A stretch of DNA of 64,000 bases. It comes from Diogma glabrata. Its lineage: Eukaryota > Arthropoda > Insecta > Diptera > Cylindrotomidae. Within the stretch, counting starts at the first letter, position 1; every line of letters begins with the position of its first letter. The stretch spans positions 455,139,217 to 455,203,216 of the forward strand of contig OY856186.1 in NCBI GenBank assembly GCA_963693315.1, given 5' to 3'. Below, piece by piece: positions 59,641 to 64,000 of the stretch. The notes beneath the pieces are model-generated. The model did not search any database and was not told where the DNA came from. It saw nothing but the letters and a program-made list of their open reading frames with translations. The position numbers and the translations under genes are program-made.

Positions 59641-61940
59641 ATTTCATTATGGAGTTTGAATTACCCGGCATAACACCCTTTCTCTTAGACTCTTTTTCTA
59701 CTTCTTACAAGTAAATTTGAATAGAGCTAGAATTATCCAGACCTTTTTCTATCAAATTCTGGTGAAGTGAAGTTGAAAATATTCGTAGTTGAAACCACAA
59801 AAAACAAACCAAATAAAGTTTATTCGCTCTCTAGGACAATGTAAAATTGAGCGCAATGTGCTACATGTTGAAAACGAGCGTGATTGACTTTAACCTTTGT
59901 AAGTGAACCTGTTAACATTATTTTGGTTTTATCCATTTTTTCTAGCAAACTAAACATTTTTTATATATATTCCCAACAGCTGTGACGCTCTATTTTTTAA
60001 AGTGATTATTTTATCTTTTTTGTTATCTTTCCTAGAATTAATTCCCTCTTTTCTTAATTTTCTAAAGCAACTTTTAAATCAAAACCACAATATCCATTTA
60101 CATCAATTAAAAATATAAAAGTTCAAGATCTTAACCATTAAATTATATCCAAACCCAAAAATGTAATCAAACGAAACACCTTAAGTAAAAATATAACAAT
60201 TATTTTGCCTCTTGCCAGAGATTTGAATTCCACAAAAAAAAACTTTCTTAATTTTTTGTTTTCTTCTACTCACCATGACTCTTTAGCTTAACCCTTTAAC
60301 TCCTCTTGAATATGTTTTTAATCCAATAATAATAATTATTATTATTATAATCAAAATCAAACAATTACCTTATATAAAGGAAGAGAACAAGAAATACTGA
60401 TAAATACACATAAACCACCTTAAACGGAAAAAGCTCGATTGTAAATTAAAAGGAAAATGAGATAAAATATTTTTTATTTTTGTTTCTAAAAAATAAAATT
60501 TTTTGAAAAATGGAAAAAGTTTTCTAGAAAATAAAATTTTTATCCTGAATCGTAATCTATGGAAACCTTAAAATTGTGTTAAGAAGATGAGGGAACTTTT
60601 TTTTGGTTTTTTTGCATTTACCTTAAAGCTTTAAGCCACAATGGAATTTATGAAATAATTTAACGGATTATAATTTAATTATTTTGGTAGAGAAGAATCC
60701 TTTTTTGTTCCTTTTCCGATTTTATTAAAATTTTGATTTTTTTTTTTTTGTTTTTGGAAGGTTAGGTTTTTGCGGTATTATTTTGGTTTACTTTGAATAG
60801 AATTATGATTTTGAAAAGATTTTGTTTTTCACTGGATTAGAAGATTTGAAATCTAGAGCTTCTAATCGGTTTTAGCTAATACACAACAAAAAACTAAATG
60901 TGAAAGTCAACTTTAGTCTAAAATATGTAAAACTGTAAATGTTGACATCTTGGAAATTTGCATAAATATTCCTTAACCAACAACAGCAATAAATAAAAGT
61001 AATCTATTATATGAATTGAGATGAAGAAAAAATCGTCAGCAACACCTTAAATATTATCACCGTAGGAGATTTCATTATTATTACCTTATTCTTTCATTAT
61101 AAATTATTCTAAACAAAAACAACAACAATAACAAAAACATATAAACTCCTTGAAAATTTATTAAAGAAAAACTTATTTTCCTAAAATAGCAAAACAAGAA
61201 AGAAGGATGGAGAGAAAAGATTAAAGTTTAAAACGTTTTTAATTTAATTTTAGAAAAGTTTTTTCTTGTAACACAACAAAACAAAATAAATAAATATAAT
61301 AAAATAAATAAATAAAATTATCATATAATTTGAGAAAAAAATAAAAAACAAAGTCCATAAAAAAATTCCAAAAAAAAAAAAAAATTGAAGTTCATAAATA
61401 ACAGAAGAAACTTAAAATCCACTTTTTTGAAAAGTTTTTGGTTATGGTACTTAAGACTGAATACAAAAATACAATGAAATTTTTGTTGTTTTTCTTCAAC
61501 GACCTCATGTTGAGAGATTGTTATATTTTTGTGTTATATTACCTTTTGCAAGGAATTTAATGAAGACATAAAGGATTTCAATTAGATAGTGGTCGTTGTC
61601 GTTCTATTTCATAATAGCTTACGACGACTGATAAACTTTTTGGATTACGAAGAGAAATTGCCTATTTTTCTCCCAGGCAGATTTCTTTTGTATCTCCATA
61701 ATTCATATTACTTGGGAAATTATGTTTTAATTTACACGAGCCTGTGACGCTTATTAACCCAACCAACGATTGATCCTGCTGAAGATGTATTAACTTATAT
61801 AATAATTTATACAGTAGGTCAACACTTTTTTTTATTTGTTTGCAAATTGATTCACATTTGTATTTGACATATTCTGATGTATGAATTTCGTAATAACGTT
61901 GAATTTATTTCAGTATATTTTTTTCTGGTTAATTTACTTT
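59641..61940. other. AT-rich DNA, nothing recognised
   Basis: Simple AT-rich sequence and poly(A)/(T) runs; no supported gene. Confidence 0.5.
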
Positions 61941-61944
61941 TAGA

Positions 61945-63165
61945 CCAGTGCAGACTGCAGATACCTTAAAAACAGGCAAAAAATGGAAAAAACTAGCAAC
62001 AGCATGAAAACTTTTGAATGACGAAGAAAATATTGCGCAAATGATGGGAAACATAGATTAAAGGTGATCCGAGTTACGAGGATGAAATGGGGTGAGCTTT
62101 TAAGGGTAGAAAATGGTTTTTACGATTTTCAGCGAAAATAGACCTTCAATCGAAAAAATTTTAAAGCTAAAGTTGTAGGTAATAAAAAGGTCTATTATTT
62201 TTAAATAAGCCGTTTTTTAACATAACCAAAAATTTGCCGTGGAAATAGAAAAACCCAGGAAAAAAGATCCTTTCGTTTTTAATTTTTATCTCTTACAAAC
62301 AAATTTTTTTTTTCACACAATTTGGTGCAAACGTACGTTTTATTCTGTCCCTAATACGCTGTAATTTTTTGGAATCAAAATATTTATTTTTACGTTTAAT
62401 TTTGAATTTAAACCATAAAAGTGACCTCATTTTCACACGAAAATTCTCCTGTGCGGGAAACAGATTTTTCCAAAAAATAGTAATCTTTATTTTTGTTGAA
62501 ATTTCTACTTTTAGATGGTGTAAAAAATGCATTGCCATGCTAACCGTTATATTTTTTAAGGATTTCAACATTAAATTTTAACAAATAATGAAGATTTTTA
62601 AGCAATCATTGAAAAATAGCTGTTTAAAATCAAGTTTATTCAGTTTTTCGCATTTCCTGGAAAATGCTTTCGCGTTTATGTTATGTTAAAGTTTATTTTT
62701 TTTTACACCATCTAAAAGTAGACGTTTTAACAAAAATAATGAATATTGTTTGTTTTTTAAACTGTTTCCAGCACAGGAGAATTTTCGTTTTAAAATGAGG
62801 TCACTTTTTTGGTTTAAAATCAAACGAAAAATTAATATTTTGATTCCAAAGAATTACAGCGTATTAGGGACATAATAAGGTACGTTTTCAGCAAATTGTA
62901 TGCAATAAAAAATTTGTTTGTGTGAGATAAAAATTAAAAACGAAAAGATTTTTTTCCTGGTTTTTTTCTATTTTCACAGCACATTTTAGGTTATGTGAAC
63001 AAATGGCTTCCATTCCATTTCATCCTCGTAGCACGGATCACAATTAATTTTTGTTTCCCATCATTTGCGCAATATTTTCTTCCTTATCCAATAGTTTTCA
63101 TGCTGTTACTAATTTTTTCCTCACAAAAAGCTATTTTCACTGGTCTATCTGCATTTCACTAGATT
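61945..63165. mobile_element. Large foldback palindrome (~1.2 kb)
   Basis: Arms of roughly 500-600 bp meet around 62530-62700. Matching inverted blocks include TAGACCAGTG (61943 / 63150), AACAGCATGAAAAC (62000 / 63100), GCGCAAATGATGGGAAACA (62035-62053 / 63052-63070), GAGGATGAAATGG (62078 / 63015) and TACTTTTAGATGGTGTAA (62506-62523 / 62703-62720). Arms differ by small indels, so it is not new. Short frames at 62293-62581 lie within arms and lack motifs. Confidence 0.88.
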
Positions 63166-63519
63166 TTGAACAAAATTTACGTAAAAGCTAAATTAAAATC
63201 ATTTAATACAAAAAGTAAACATGAGGTCCATCACCAAATGCTTAGTTAAAATGTTCACACAGAACCCAAGTAGAATATCTGCTTCCGAATTATTTAATTA
63301 AACTTAATTAATTAATTAATTAAAAAAAAATTTAGTTTACAATCAAAATAAATTCAACTAAAATACACAAAATTATTTATAAAATTAAATATCAACAGCA
63401 ACACATTAACTATTTTTCATAACACATGCACAAAAAATATTTAATTTTGTTCTAAAATAAAGTAATCCAAAAATGTGTTACGACCGGTCCTGTCAGTCAG
63501 AAAGTGAAACGCTTAAATC
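63166..63519. other. AT-rich DNA
   Basis: TTAATTAATTAATTAATTAA occurs near 63300; nothing else seen. Confidence 0.45.
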
Positions 63520-64000
63520 AAGGATGTCGAATTCGCGGCCCTCGGGCCACTTGTGGCCCGCTGCATTAATTGTTGTGGCCCTCAACACTTTGCCACACCT
63601 ACAGTGGTTTAATTTAAAAAAAAAATTCATAAAAAAAATGCATTTATCAAAAATAATCTCATAATACAAAATGTACTTATAGTTGCTATTAAAAAATATG
63701 TTCTTCCAATGCATAACCTGATGTTTTTGGCAACTTCCCCTCTTGGAAACAACCTCTTTTATGAAAGCAGCTATTATGTTCAAGCCGTTTTGCTGGTCTT
63801 ATGATCAAAAGTAATTAAAATTGATTTTATATTTAAAAAAGATGCTAAAATCGTTAAACTTATTCGAGTACGTGGATTAAACCATCGAGCATTAATGACA
63901 TTGCTAAAAGATGTGGGGTGTGATTACGAAGAAGAAGTGCGTTGCCCTTCAAATCATAAGTTTTAAGCGTAAGGTTTTTGATATAAATTTGTGGAAATAT
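63520..64000 (+). mobile_element. hAT-family remnant (copy 2), runs off the window
   Basis: Starts near CAAGGATGTCGAATTCGCGG with a GC-rich CCTCGGGCC...GGCCCGC terminal region typical of this hAT group, then matches the minus strand of copy 1 (42734 downward) in order: GCGGCCCTCAACAC, CAACCTCTTTTATGAAAGCAGC, then coding sequence at 63840-63945 reading AKIVKLIRVRGLNHRALMTL and LLKDVGCDYEEEVRC. It retains the E-V-R segment deleted from copy 1, so the two copies decayed independently. The 3' part lies beyond 64000. Confidence 0.78.

Overview
Origin and character: the window is AT-rich eukaryotic DNA. The transposon families it carries (mariner, hAT, jockey/CR1-like non-LTR elements with a PHD-finger/FP25K-like ORF1, Penelope-like elements) are the mix expected of an insect or other arthropod. 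I cannot name the species. I found no convincing host protein-coding gene, no tRNA, no rRNA and no CRISPR array. Almost every long reading frame belongs to a transposable element, and nearly all of these are broken.

Layout. 1-1935: degenerate satellite with a 298-bp higher-order period. 3.5-7.9 kb: a broken but nearly full-length non-LTR retrotransposon (ORF1 with PHD finger; ORF2 with endonuclease and reverse transcriptase). 7.9-10.2 kb: pieces of a second, 5'-truncated non-LTR element. 10.29-10.47 kb: a near-perfect hairpin (foldback/MITE). 10.9-12.8 kb: modules of a dispersed CA/TG-tract repeat family. 12.8-20.4 kb: AT-rich DNA with nothing recognisable. 20.47-22.65 kb: a 5'-truncated Penelope-like element (RT plus GIY-YIG) preceded by an inverted, apparently identical 687-bp copy of its own 3' end. 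24.1-25.3 kb: a promoter-like segment and two tandem-repeat blocks. 26.27-27.26 kb: a three-armed foldback. 27.28-27.62 kb: a (TA)n tract. 27.64-28.99 kb: an element built of three ~325-bp tandem units, whose inverted partner lies at 58.3-59.64 kb.

32.4-40.5 kb is a nested set of insertions. An old minus-strand RT pseudogene is split in two (40.5-40.25 kb and 33.21-32.43 kb) by a ~7-kb block. That block holds a nearly intact poly(A)-tailed non-LTR element (33.5-38.1 kb, with a tandemly duplicated 5' UTR) and a second kind of Penelope-like remnant (38.6-39.35 kb). 41.28-42.73 kb: a minus-strand hAT remnant, itself carrying a candidate MITE. 45.1-45.7 kb: a further Penelope-like remnant of the same family as the 38.6-kb one. 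50.05-51.33 kb: a mariner with TIRs and a DD34D transposase broken by one frameshift. 52.6-57.4 kb: (TA)n, more CA/TG modules including an inverted pair, and a worn tandem repeat. 61.95-63.17 kb: a ~1.2-kb foldback palindrome. 63.52-64 kb: the start of a second hAT copy in the opposite orientation, running off the window.

How the parts relate: this is a region of nested mobile elements, not a pathway or operon. ORF1/ORF2 of the two larger LINEs would together bind and reverse-transcribe element RNA, while the foldbacks and MITEs presumably depend on transposases encoded elsewhere. I did not find a convincing new functional system. The most informative structures are the Penelope inverted duplication, the split RT pseudogene, the duplicated LINE 5' UTR, and the large inverted or foldback repeats.
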